From: Deltaproteobacteria bacterium
GTDB taxonomy: Bacteria > Myxococcota_A > Polyangia > Polyangiales > Ga0077539
Direction: 5' to 3'
Assembly (NCBI GenBank): GCA_030694465.1
Contig: JAUXYJ010000055.1
Span: 450,413 to 514,412 of the forward strand
DNA length: 64,000 nucleotides
The notes under the pieces: model-generated
Databases searched by the model: none
Seen by the model: only the letters and a program-made list of their open reading frames with translations
What the model was told of the DNA's origin: nothing
Position numbers and translations under genes: made by a program
In this document: in pieces, positions 37,551-45,755 of the stretch
Layout of the letters: each line of letters starts with the position of its first letter
How positions within the stretch are numbered: position 1 is the first letter of the stretch

Positions 37551-37602
37551 ATCAATATATCGTCACGAGTGTGACAATGTGTATGTTGTCATAGATCATA
37601 AC
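37545..37602. promoter_or_regulatory. AT-rich patch with TGTCA-type inverted and direct repeats (possible operator)
   Basis: TGTCAA (37545-37550), GTGACAA (37571-37577) and TTGTCA (37586-37591) recur within 50 bases in both orientations. GTCAC (37562-37566) and GTGAC (37571-37575) form a perfect inverted repeat around GAGT, and 37585-37602 is a quasi-palindrome. The first element overlaps the -35 box. This is the layout expected for autorepression by the small ribbon-helix-helix protein, but it is inferred. The remainder of the gap 37348-37866 holds no gene I can support. Confidence 0.4.
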
Positions 37603-37866
37603 ATCTTGTGATTGTTGATAAAAGCGCTCAAATGCAAAGAAGCGTTGCGTGCCCAAATGGCCTCTGGAGTCGAGGCAGGGCAGGCGGTTGGATTCTACTT
37701 GCGTTCGCAAGGCGCCGGGGCATTGGGGGGGGGTGTCCTGCGGTGGTGCAAGTTGCCTCAACGTACAGGCGAGCACTTTGCGCTTGGTCGAAGGCTCCGG
37801 TAGGACATGGTGAAAGTTTTCGTACCTGAGGTGCGGGGGCGTCGAAGTACACTTGAGGAATTACAC

Positions 37867-38526
37867 GTGACGGACAGTACGAATCAGGTCGTTGTGGCTT
37901 TGTTTTTCTTGTCGCTTGGAGCCTGTGGTCCAACGGCAGCGGCAGGCAGCCCAACTACAAATACCAATCGAAGTGCTCGCAATCAGAACGAAGGCGAGCC
38001 TATGCCACACGAGGAGTGTGTCAGCGGCGGCGGAGACATCCGCACCTATTCGGTGGGCACCGATCGTCCGATTCCGGTGCGTGACGTAACCCGAAGTGGT
38101 CGGCTGTTTTGTCGCGAAGTCGACGCGAACTTTGACGGACGCGTTGACCTCACTCGGTTCTTTGACGAACAGGGACGGACGCGGTTGGTCGAGGACGACT
38201 ATGACTTCGATGGTCGTGTCGATGTCGTCGCGACGTATCAAAACGGGCAGGTCGTCTCGGACATTTTGGACACGAACTTTGACGGGCGAACGGACACTTG
38301 GCGTTTCTATTCGGAGGGGCGCGTTGTGCGACAAGAGCGTGACGCGAACAACGATCGCCTTGTGGATATGTGGGAAGAGTTTGACGCCCAGGGCAACGTG
38401 ACCCGTACGCTCACCGATGCGAACGGAGACGGCCGTCCCGATGAGCCCGCTACCGAGACGCCTGCGCCAGCCAGCTCGCCGAACGCGCCTTCGGATGCAG
38501 GTGCCCCCCAAGGAGATGCAGCATGA
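37867..38526 (+). CDS. Lipoprotein with EF-hand-like repeats (first of a pair)
   Basis: This 219-residue protein uses GTG 37867, six bases after GAGGAA. The signal VTDSTNQVVVALFFLSLGAC ends in a lipobox (LGAC). The mature protein carries five calcium-loop-like repeats: DANFDGRVDLTRFF, DYDFDGRVDVVATY, DTNFDGRTDTWRFY, DANNDRLVDMWEEF and DANGDGRPDE. Each has the D-x-D/N-x-D-G-x-x-D spacing of EF-hand or dockerin loops, alternating with an aromatic beta segment. The likely role is a calcium-binding surface lipoprotein. The stop overlaps the ATG of the next, paralogous gene (ATGA, 38523-38526), so the pair is co-translated. An Ala/Pro tail ends the protein. Confidence 0.76.
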   Translation: MTDSTNQVVVALFFLSLGACGPTAAAGSPTTNTNRSARNQNEGEPMPHEECVSGGGDIRTYSVGTDRPIPVRDVTRSGRLFCREVDANFDGRVDLTRFFDEQGRTRLVEDDYDFDGRVDVVATYQNGQVVSDILDTNFDGRTDTWRFYSEGRVVRQERDANNDRLVDMWEEFDAQGNVTRTLTDANGDGRPDEPATETPAPASSPNAPSDAGAPQGDAA

Positions 38527-39242
38527 CGCGCCATCAATTCGTAGGCTTGGTCGCGCTCGGTGCGTTGGCCGGCTGTGGAGGGACACAGACCGAAGCCCGG
38601 CAGCGCGCGGTCCGAGAGCCGATCAACCATATTCAATCGACGACGTCGCGTGAGGACCAGAGCCGCTGCGACGCAACACTCGCGGGTCGATCGCAGAGCG
38701 AGTACGACACGAACAACGACGGTGTGCCTGATGTGCGCCGCGTTTTTGTGACGTCAGGTGAGGGGCACGAGCTGCGCTCGACGCTCATTTGCCGTGAGGC
38801 TGATCTCAACGGCGATGGCCGCAAAGACATCTTTCGTTTTTACAACGAAGAGGGTCGCACGCTCCGCGAAGAAGAAGATCGCAACTTCGATGGACGGATC
38901 GACGTGATCTCGTTCTTTGATCGCGGGGAGGTCGTCCGCCGTGAATTTGATAGCAACGGCGACGGGCAGGTCGACATGCGAATTTTCTATCGCAATCGTC
39001 GACCCTATCGCGCCGAGCGAGAGCTCAATAGTGACAATACTCCGAATTTTCGCGCGGATTATTGGGAGTACTTTGATGCCACTGGGCGCGTTGTCCGCAT
39101 CGGATGGGACTACAATGGGGACGAGCGCGCAGATCAGTGGGATCGTACCGATCGCATCACACCGACCTCTGGCGGAAGCGCAGCAGCCCAAGAGCCGAGC
39201 GATGCTGGGGTTGCAAGTGATGCAGCTGCACCGCGCGGCTGA
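38523..39242 (+). CDS. Lipoprotein with EF-hand-like repeats (second of a pair)
   Basis: This 239-residue paralogue of the preceding protein overlaps it by four bases. MTRHQFVGLVALGALAGCGG has a clean LAGC lipobox. Repeats are YDTNNDGVPDVRRVF, ADLNGDGRKDIFRFY, EDRNFDGRIDVISFF, FDSNGDGQVDMRIFY and DYNGDERADQWD, again with EF-hand-like loop spacing plus an aromatic strand. Both proteins share a short Cys-containing segment before the first repeat (LFCREVDAN, LICREADLN), supporting duplication of one ancestor. Both end in an Ala/Asp/Gly/Ser tail. Function is unknown; calcium-dependent surface or adhesion roles are plausible. Confidence 0.78.
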   Translation: MTRHQFVGLVALGALAGCGGTQTEARQRAVREPINHIQSTTSREDQSRCDATLAGRSQSEYDTNNDGVPDVRRVFVTSGEGHELRSTLICREADLNGDGRKDIFRFYNEEGRTLREEEDRNFDGRIDVISFFDRGEVVRREFDSNGDGQVDMRIFYRNRRPYRAERELNSDNTPNFRADYWEYFDATGRVVRIGWDYNGDERADQWDRTDRITPTSGGSAAAQEPSDAGVASDAAAPRG

Positions 39243-39325
39243 GGCGTCGTTGGTGGTGCGAATGGGGAGCGATCGCAATCAACAAAGAGACGCTGGGCTT
39301 TGATGGTGTATGGTGCGCGCCATCG

Positions 39326-40540
39326 ATGGTCATGGCGGACGGTGAACGATTACAGAAGGTGCTCGCACGTGGTGGGATTGCTTCGCGACGCGAGGCCGAG
39401 CGGCTGATCGCTGCGGGAAAGGTCTCGGTCAACGGGGTGGTGGTGACCACTCTGGGGACGCGTGTGGATCCTGCCAAAGATCTCGTAGAGGTCGACGGGC
39501 GGACGGTCGAAGCGCAAGAGAAGGTGTACTACCTTTTTCACAAGCCCCGCGGCGTGGTCACGACGTTGACAGACCCCGAGGGGCGGCCCTCGATTCGTGA
39601 GTTTGTAGAGCCCCTGGGGACGAGGATTTTTCCGGTCGGTCGGCTGGATTTTCACACGTCGGGCGCGCTCTTGCTGACCAACGATGGGGCGCTGACCAAC
39701 GCGCTGTTGCATCCTCGCGAGAGTGTCGCGAAGACGTACGTTTGCAAGGTGCGTGGTGTGCCCTCGGACGACCAGATCGAATCGATGAGGGCGGGGGTTG
39801 TTCTCGCTCCTTCGGGTGACGACGACAGCCTGCGCAAGACCGCGCCCGCGGAGGTCGAGGTCCTGCGTTCGGGGCCCAGCGGTGAAGACTCTGTGCGTGA
39901 CGACGGCACCACCTGGATGCGGATCACGCTGCGAGAGGGGCGCAACCGCCAGATCCATCGCATGTCCGAAGCTGTTGGGCTCTTCGTGATGCGTCTCGCG
40001 CGGATTTCGTTTGCCGGATTGAGCACGTCCAACATGCGTGCGGGTGAGCTCAGGCCGCTTCAGCTCATGGAGCGCAAGATGCTCCTGCGCACTTACTTGG
40101 GCATCGACGAAGAGGTCCCGCGCGAGGTCGTCGAACCAACGCGATCGAAGGCAACAAGAGGGCCGGTACGCGGCCGAGCCAAGCGTGAAGACGCGGCGCC
40201 CCGTGAGGACACCGCGCAACCAAAGCGCAGAGAATTTGCTTCGAAAACAGGCGCTCCTCGCAAGCCTGGTCCGAGCACCACGAGCGGTCACAGTCGCTCG
40301 AGTGGCAAGCCTGGCGAGAGCGCCAAGTCCAGTGGCCCCAGTGGCAAGCCCAGCCCTAGCGGCAGGCCGAGCCCAGGTGGCAAGCCTGGACTAGGCACCA
40401 AGAGAACCAGCCCAAGTGGCAAGCCCAACCCGGCAGGCAAATCGAGTGGGCCTGCGACGGCGCGTGGTGGTCGTGACGTTGGCAAACCGAGCAGCGACCG
40501 GACTGGTGCGGCCGGACCCCGCGGGCGGCGGGTCAAGTAG
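39326..40540 (+). CDS. rluB: RluB-type 23S rRNA pseudouridine synthase with a basic repeat tail
   Basis: This 404-residue enzyme isomerises a uridine of 23S rRNA. An N-terminal S4 RNA-binding domain (LQKVLARGGIASRREAERLI) is followed by the RsuA/RluB catalytic core with the nucleophilic Asp in GRLDFHTSGALLLTNDG, and RITLREGRNRQIHRM. The core ends near residue 272; the remaining roughly 130 residues are Ser/Gly/Lys/Pro/Arg-rich, with repeats such as PSGKPSPSGRPSPGGKPGLG, likely a disordered RNA-binding extension. ATG 39326 or 39332 may be the start. The gene stands apart from scpB, its neighbour in many genomes. Specificity for position 2605 is assumed by family. Confidence 0.86.
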   Translation: MVMADGERLQKVLARGGIASRREAERLIAAGKVSVNGVVVTTLGTRVDPAKDLVEVDGRTVEAQEKVYYLFHKPRGVVTTLTDPEGRPSIREFVEPLGTRIFPVGRLDFHTSGALLLTNDGALTNALLHPRESVAKTYVCKVRGVPSDDQIESMRAGVVLAPSGDDDSLRKTAPAEVEVLRSGPSGEDSVRDDGTTWMRITLREGRNRQIHRMSEAVGLFVMRLARISFAGLSTSNMRAGELRPLQLMERKMLLRTYLGIDEEVPREVVEPTRSKATRGPVRGRAKREDAAPREDTAQPKRREFASKTGAPRKPGPSTTSGHSRSSGKPGESAKSSGPSGKPSPSGRPSPGGKPGLGTKRTSPSGKPNPAGKSSGPATARGGRDVGKPSSDRTGAAGPRGRRVK

Positions 40541-40584
40541 CTCGGTCGAAGTCCCGACGTGGAGTTCGCTTGGGGGCGTAAAAA

Positions 40585-41907
40585 TCAGCTGGGTTTGTTC
40601 ACGAGGATCCCGATTCCTTCGTAGCGAAATCCATGGGATTGGGGAGAGAGATGCGCCCACAAATTGCGTCCATCCATCAGCACTTTCTCGCGAAGCTGTG
40701 CGTGCAAGCGCTCGAGGTCGGGCTCTCGATATTCGGCCCACTCCGTCACGACACAGAGCGCGTCCGCGCCTTCGGAGGCGTCGTACTTGTCCTTGACGAA
40801 GGTGATCTCGTGGGCGAGCTCGCCTAGCGCTTCGCGTGCGGTCTGGATCGCTTCTGGGTCGTGTGCGCGGACGGTTGCGCCCAGAGCCACGAGCTGCTCA
40901 ATGAGTGCAAGCGCAGGGGACTCGCGGACATCGTCGGTCTTGGCTTTGAAGGCGAGGCCCCACACCGCGATGGTTCGGCCCTTGAGCGTCCCGAGCGCGC
41001 GGGTGAGCTTGGCTGCGAGCAGCTTCTTTTGGCTCGTGTTGGCGGCGTCGACACCGTCGATCACGCGCAAGGGCACTTGGTGCTCGACCGCGAGGTGCAT
41101 CAGCGCTTTGACGTCCTTGGGAAAGCACGATCCACCGTAGCCGGGCCCGGGCATCAGGAACTGCGGTCCGATGCGCGGATCCGACCCGACGCCAGTGCGA
41201 ACTCCGGCGATATCAGCTCCGACTGCTTCGCAGAGCACTGCGATCTCGTTCATGAACGAGATGCGTGTCGCGAGCATCGCGTTTGCGACGTATTTGGTCA
41301 TTTCGGCGCTGCGAGGATCCATGAACATGAGCTGTCCGGGGCGGAGCTTCATCGGCGCATAGAGGTGCTCCATGACGGCGCGGTCCTCGGCAGAGCGCAC
41401 ACCAATGACGACGCGGTCTGGCTCGAAGAAGTCGCTCAGCGCTTCGCCCTCTTTTAAGAACTCAGGGTTGTTCACCACACGGTGTTTGAGCGTCGCGGTC
41501 CGATCAAGGAGCGCTTGCACGCGATCGTTTGTGCCGACCGGTACTGTGGACTTCAAGACGATGACCGCTTCGCGTTTGAGCACTCCCGCGAGCTGCTCTG
41601 CGACCGCGAGCACATAGCGCATGTCTGCCGCACCGTCGTCGCTTTGGGGCGTGCCCACGGCGATAATCACGACCTCGCAGCCTTTGCTTCCGATAGCCAA
41701 ATCCGTAGTAAATTCAAGACGATGTGCAGCCCGATTGCGAAGAACTACCTCATCGAGGCCAGGCTCATAAATCGGGATCTCGCCTTTCTCTAGTCGAGCG
41801 ATCTTGGACTTGTCCGTGTCGATGCACGTGACGTGGTGACCAAATTCAGCGAAGCAGGCTCCTGCGACCAAGCCCACATAACCGGTTCCAACGACTGCGA
41901 TACGCAT
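40585..41907 (-). CDS. ugd: UDP-glucose 6-dehydrogenase
   Basis: This 440-residue enzyme oxidises UDP-glucose to UDP-glucuronate, a precursor for exopolysaccharide and lipid A decorations. The Rossmann NAD motif is MRIAVVGTGYVGLVAGACFA; the central segment NNPEFLKEGEALSDFFEPDR and the catalytic cysteine in GPGYGGSCFPKD are present, followed by WGLAFKAKTDDVRESPAL. ATG 41905-41907 gives the standard N terminus; the frame remains open upstream without family residues. It is divergent from a sugar nucleotidyltransferase, and the two may supply nucleotide sugars for the same cell-surface glycan. Confidence 0.96.
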   Translation of the reverse strand: MRIAVVGTGYVGLVAGACFAEFGHHVTCIDTDKSKIARLEKGEIPIYEPGLDEVVLRNRAAHRLEFTTDLAIGSKGCEVVIIAVGTPQSDDGAADMRYVLAVAEQLAGVLKREAVIVLKSTVPVGTNDRVQALLDRTATLKHRVVNNPEFLKEGEALSDFFEPDRVVIGVRSAEDRAVMEHLYAPMKLRPGQLMFMDPRSAEMTKYVANAMLATRISFMNEIAVLCEAVGADIAGVRTGVGSDPRIGPQFLMPGPGYGGSCFPKDVKALMHLAVEHQVPLRVIDGVDAANTSQKKLLAAKLTRALGTLKGRTIAVWGLAFKAKTDDVRESPALALIEQLVALGATVRAHDPEAIQTAREALGELAHEITFVKDKYDASEGADALCVVTEWAEYREPDLERLHAQLREKVLMDGRNLWAHLSPQSHGFRYEGIGILVNKPS

Positions 41908-42066
41908 GGCGGCAACGGCTACACCGCCCAGCGATTGCGAGCAACCCCCGAGGCGCTGTGCGCAAAGCACGCGCACGTGTGCTACCGGGACTACGCTTCG
42001 CGGTTGGCTAGTCGAAATTGCAGCGAATTGACACGCGATGCGCACTCTATGCTAGCGCTCGACGCC

Positions 42067-43011
42067 GTGAAAGCGATGCTCTTGTGCGCAGGTCTTGGTA
42101 CACGGCTACGGCCCCTGACGGCTGAGCGACCCAAGCCGCTTGTTCCGTTGCTGGGCCGCCCGTTGGCAGCGTATGCGCTCGACGCGTTGGCGCACGCGGG
42201 GGCGCGTGACGTTGTGGCCAACACGTTTCATCTTGGCGAGCAAATCGACAGCGGATTGCGTCCTAGCGCCGAGTCCCACGGGATGACCCTCGCGACCATT
42301 CATGAGCAAAAGCTGCTCGGAACAGGCGGAGGTATTCGCAATGCGCGTGAACAATTGCAGGGCGAGCTCTTCGTGGTCTTCAACGGCGACGTCTTGGCCG
42401 ACGTAGACATCGCCGCTGCGGTGAGCCTTCACCGTGAGAGCGGCGCACGCATGACCATGATCTTGCGCGAAGATCCTCGTGCAGAAGCCTTGGGCGCGAT
42501 CGAGGTCGACTCAGGTGGCCGCGTTCGACGGATCTTGGGCGAGGGACCGCCGAGCGATGTCCCCGTCAAAAAGTGCATGTTCACAGGGATTTACGTGCTC
42601 TCGGGGGACGTGTTCGATGAGCTCCCGGTCGAGGGCTGCATCGTGCGGCACACGCTGCGACGTTGGATGGCGCGCGGCGAACGCGTCTCGGCTGTGATTG
42701 ATTCTGGGCTCTGGTTTGACCTCGGAACGATCGCGCAATACGCCGCGGTGACCTTTGGACTCCTTGATGGATCGCTGTCGCTCAGAGGGATCCCGGCGAT
42801 CGATCGGTCGGTGAGCGTAGCCTCGGACGTGCACATTGCGAGCTCTGTCACCCTCGCAACACACGTGCGACTTGAGCGCGATTGCGTCGTGGAGGGCGAG
42901 GGCGACGTGTCGCACGTGATCGCTTGGGAGGGTGCCCATGTGCGGGCGCCGTTGCGTCGCTCGATCGTCACGAGCGCGGGGGTGCATGCGGCGCTCGATG
43001 CCGTTGTGTAG
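42067..43011 (+). CDS. NDP-sugar pyrophosphorylase / sugar-1-phosphate nucleotidyltransferase
   Basis: This 314-residue protein transfers a nucleotide to a sugar-1-phosphate. The pyrophosphorylase signature is AMLLCAGLGTRLRPLTAERP, with GTGGGIRNAR and the metal-binding FNGDVLADVD. The C terminus (DVHIASSVTLATHVRLERDC) looks like a short left-handed beta-helix, as in mannose-1-phosphate guanylyltransferases and MurU-like enzymes. GTG 42067 gives the usual V/MKAMLL start; ATG 42049 is an alternative. It is divergent from ugd across 159 bases that must hold both promoters. The exact sugar cannot be told from sequence alone. Confidence 0.84.
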   Translation: MKAMLLCAGLGTRLRPLTAERPKPLVPLLGRPLAAYALDALAHAGARDVVANTFHLGEQIDSGLRPSAESHGMTLATIHEQKLLGTGGGIRNAREQLQGELFVVFNGDVLADVDIAAAVSLHRESGARMTMILREDPRAEALGAIEVDSGGRVRRILGEGPPSDVPVKKCMFTGIYVLSGDVFDELPVEGCIVRHTLRRWMARGERVSAVIDSGLWFDLGTIAQYAAVTFGLLDGSLSLRGIPAIDRSVSVASDVHIASSVTLATHVRLERDCVVEGEGDVSHVIAWEGAHVRAPLRRSIVTSAGVHAALDAVV

Positions 43012-43380
43012 TTGAAGCACTTGACGTGCGCGGTGAGTCGGGTAGCTTTCGCGCCCTTTCAGCGAATCTCCAAGGCGCACAGAAGTGCGATGCGGAGCGT
43101 CGGTGATCTCTTTGAGTGCGTGGCGACATGAACCGGTAATCACTGCGAATTTGCAGGCCGATGAGTGTTCCACTAGCGCTCTCGAAGAACCTCCAGAGGA
43201 AACGCGTGCGGTATGCACGCGAGCCTAAGGACTAGAACATGAGGTCAATTCCCATGTACTGGACGTGTTCTATAGGTGCCTTTGTTATCGGGCTGAGCCA
43301 AGTAACAGAGGCGCGAGAGACGATCGGCGAGGATACGGGTTTCGCAACCCAAAACCAGGATTCGAACTCAGAGCAATCAC
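43012..43380. other. Intergenic leader region before rplC with small hairpins
   Basis: No supported gene lies in this 369-base gap. GCGTGC (43204-43209) and GCACGC (43215-43220) form a perfect 6-bp stem around GGTAT. Closer to rplC, GGGTT (43337-43341) and AACCC (43346-43350) pair around TCGC, and GTTA (43284-43287) with TAAC (43302-43305) enclose a GGC/GCC mini-stem. Together these could be a structured leader controlling the stand-alone rplC, but no known ribosomal leader motif is recognised. Confidence 0.3.
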
Positions 43381-44082
43381 ATGAATACAAATCTCGGACT
43401 CGTTGGCCGCAAAATTGGCTGCACACAGATCTTCAACGAAAACGGCACTGTCACGCGCGTGACCGTGATCGAGTGCGGGCCCTGCAAGGTCGTCCGCAAG
43501 CGCACGGAGTCGTTGGACGGCTACTCGGCACTGCAGCTCTCGTTCGGCGAGAAGAGCGCAAAGAACGTGAGCAAGCCGATCAAGGGCTACTTCGCCAAGA
43601 GCGGCGTTGAGGGCCGCAAGGTCGAGCGCAAGGGTCGCGAAGTTGAGCTTCTCCCGGAGCACCTCAAAGAGCTTCGCTTGTCCGCAGAGGACGCCGCGAA
43701 GTTTGAAGTCGGCCAGGTCCTCACGGTCGCAGACATGTTCACCGACGGGCAGTTCGTGGACGCAGGCGGCATCTCGAAGGGCCGTGGTTTTTCAGGCGTT
43801 ATGCGCCGCCACAACTTCAAGGGCTGCCAGACTTCAACGCACGGTACGCACGAGTACAAGCGTCACGGCGGCTCGATCGGCACGAACATGACGCCAGGGC
43901 GCACGATGCCCGGCAAGAAGATGCCAGGTCAGCACGGCAACAAGCAGTGCACACAGATCAACCTCAAGATCGCTCGCGTGATCGCAGAGAAGAACCTCGT
44001 CCTCATTGAGGGTTCGGTCCCAGGCGCCCCTGACGGGATCGTCATGATCCGCGCTGCCGTGAAGCGCGGCCGCCACGCCTGA
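43381..44082 (+). CDS. rplC: 50S ribosomal protein L3 (stand-alone gene)
   Basis: L3 (uL3) is a large-subunit protein that starts ribosome assembly and reaches the peptidyl transferase centre. The 233-residue product starts LGLVGRKIGCTQIFNENGTV and contains SKGRGFSGVMRRHNFKG, THGTHEYKRHGGSIGTNMTP and PGKKMPGQHGN, the signature and glutamine-loop region of the family. Its context is odd: rplC is normally second in the S10 operon between rpsJ and rplD, but here it sits alone between a sugar nucleotidyltransferase and rlmE. Either this is an extra copy or L3 has left the operon. No strong Shine-Dalgarno is visible before ATG 43381. Confidence 0.96.
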   Translation: MNTNLGLVGRKIGCTQIFNENGTVTRVTVIECGPCKVVRKRTESLDGYSALQLSFGEKSAKNVSKPIKGYFAKSGVEGRKVERKGREVELLPEHLKELRLSAEDAAKFEVGQVLTVADMFTDGQFVDAGGISKGRGFSGVMRRHNFKGCQTSTHGTHEYKRHGGSIGTNMTPGRTMPGKKMPGQHGNKQCTQINLKIARVIAEKNLVLIEGSVPGAPDGIVMIRAAVKRGRHA

Positions 44083-44189
44083 TTGGGCGTGTGCTCGAAC
44101 GGGGACAGCACAAGATCCCCATGCGCCACACCTATTGTGTGAGCCCAGTGAAATGGACGGCCAGCCTTGGGGGGCTATTGGACGCAACG

Positions 44190-44792
44190 ATGACGTACAA
44201 ACGTCCCGCTGATCGCTTTACGAAGCAGGCCAAGGCCGAGGGTTTTGCTGCGCGGTCGGTCTACAAGCTCGAAGAGATCGATCGCCGTGTGCGGCTGTTT
44301 AAGCCTGGCATGAAGGTGCTTGATCTTGGCGCTGCGCCTGGGTCTTGGTCGCAATACGCGGCACCGAAGGTCGGATCCAAGGGGCACGTCGTCGCGGTGG
44401 ATCTGGTGCCACTGCGCGCGCCGATGCCTCCGCACGTAGTCTCGATGCAGCTTGATTTGCTGGGCGATCGAAGCGATCTGGCGATGTACGGGCCCTTTGA
44501 TGTGGTGATGAGTGACATGGCCCCGCACACCTCGGGTGTTGCGTTTGCAGACGCAGCACGCTCTGAGGAGCTGGCGTCCATTGCGGTGGATGTCGCCAAC
44601 GAGTGGCTCAAGCCAGGTGGAACGCTGGTCACGAAGGTGTTTCTGGGCGACGGTTTTGAGCCATTGCGCGCGAGCATGCGGGCGATTTTCAAAGAAGTCC
44701 GTGTGATTAAGCCCGAAGCCTCACGTCGGGAGAGCGTCGAGATTTTTCTCGTTGGTCTTCTGCGAAAAAACCAGGCAAAACCAGCGATGTGA
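44190..44792 (+). CDS. rlmE: 23S rRNA 2'-O-methyltransferase RlmE (FtsJ)
   Basis: This 200-residue SAM-dependent enzyme methylates the ribose of a conserved 23S rRNA uridine (U2552 in E. coli) late in 50S assembly. The start MTYKRPADRFTKQAKAEGFA is typical, with the SAM site KVLDLGAAPGSWSQYAA, the catalytic Asp in VVMSDMAPHTSG, Lys in GTLVTKVFLG and Glu in RRESVEIFLVG. ATG 44190 begins the conserved part; the frame is open 99 bases upstream. The stop overlaps the GTG of the PfkB gene (GTGA), implying coupling. The neighbouring rplC hints at a small ribosome-biogenesis group. Confidence 0.94.
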   Translation: MTYKRPADRFTKQAKAEGFAARSVYKLEEIDRRVRLFKPGMKVLDLGAAPGSWSQYAAPKVGSKGHVVAVDLVPLRAPMPPHVVSMQLDLLGDRSDLAMYGPFDVVMSDMAPHTSGVAFADAARSEELASIAVDVANEWLKPGGTLVTKVFLGDGFEPLRASMRAIFKEVRVIKPEASRRESVEIFLVGLLRKNQAKPAM

Positions 44793-45709
44793 TCGTCTCG
44801 TATGGTGACGCGCTAATTGATCTCTATGCGCTCCCGCTAGGCAGCGATCTTGAGCAGTCTACGAGCATCGCGCCCCACGTCGGAGGCTCTACCTGCAATG
44901 TCGCGATTCATGCGCGGCGGTTGGGAGCCGAGGTTCGATTTGTCGGGACGTTAGGGGACGATGGCTGGGGGCGGCGGGTGCGTAGTGCGCTGGATTCCGA
45001 GGGGATTGACACCTCGCATTTGCACACCGTGAGTGGACTCCGGACGCCGGTAACCTTTGTTCGGGTCCATGCTGCGGGCGAGCGACATTTTCTAAGCTAT
45101 CGGCAGGCGTCAGGCCCACTGAGTGAGCTTGTGGACTCTGTGTCCTCGTCGTGTCTTGCGCGTGCGAAATGGCTGCATGTTTCATCGAGCAGCCTGCACA
45201 GCGACGCTGGGGCGAAGGCGACATGGCGATTGTTGGAGTGGGCTCAGGAGCGAGGGGTCCGGTGTTCGGTGGACCTCAATGTGCGGCCTGGATTGTGGGC
45301 CGACGCTGCGACCATGCGGCGCGCGGTCGAGCGTCTCGCGTCGTTTGCGGACTTGCTCAAGGCCAGTGAAGACGACCTGGCTGCGCTGTCGATCGCACGT
45401 GATTGGGATGGCCTTGCTGCACTGACGAGCCCCACAGGCGCGGCGCGTGCGGTGCTAACGCGGGGTGCGCAGGGAGCCGTCACGCGTGTGGCGAACCAGT
45501 GGGTCGATGTGCCCGCGCCAGCAGTCACGATGATTGACGCGACGGGCGCTGGGGACGCGTTTGTGGGCGCGCTTTTGGCGCAGCTTGCGGTTGCTACCGA
45601 CGAGGACTGGGACAACGTGCCATGGTGGCGTACAGCGTTGGGGTGTGCGTGCGAGAGTGGCGCGCAGGCGGTGACCCACATTGGCGCGAGCCTGCGTCAC
45701 GAGTCCTGA
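44789..45709 (+). CDS. PfkB-family carbohydrate kinase
   Basis: This 306-residue cytoplasmic sugar kinase is related to fructokinase and ribokinase. The N-terminal glycine motif (GGSTCNVAIHARRLGAEVRF and VGTLGDDGWGRRVRSAL) and the C-terminal signature with catalytic Asp (IDATGAGDAFVGALLAQL) are both intact; KASEDDLAAL is also typical. GTG 44789 overlaps the rlmE stop. The substrate is not evident; fructose is the most common for this subgroup. Confidence 0.88.
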   Translation: MIVSYGDALIDLYALPLGSDLEQSTSIAPHVGGSTCNVAIHARRLGAEVRFVGTLGDDGWGRRVRSALDSEGIDTSHLHTVSGLRTPVTFVRVHAAGERHFLSYRQASGPLSELVDSVSSSCLARAKWLHVSSSSLHSDAGAKATWRLLEWAQERGVRCSVDLNVRPGLWADAATMRRAVERLASFADLLKASEDDLAALSIARDWDGLAALTSPTGAARAVLTRGAQGAVTRVANQWVDVPAPAVTMIDATGAGDAFVGALLAQLAVATDEDWDNVPWWRTALGCACESGAQAVTHIGASLRHES

Positions 45710-45755
45710 GCGCAGCGGCAAGAGAGAAAGCGATACTTCAGTGAGTGCAAACACA

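Noticed and set aside
43360..43376. A T-arm-like sequence (AGGATTCGAACTCAG) suggesting a tRNA on the minus strand
   Set aside because: No acceptor stem, anticodon arm or D arm can be found; the rest would run into rplC coding sequence.
44101..44120. A GGGGA/TCCCC hairpin after rplC as a terminator
   Set aside because: Only a 5-bp stem with a 10-base loop and no T tract; rlmE follows closely.
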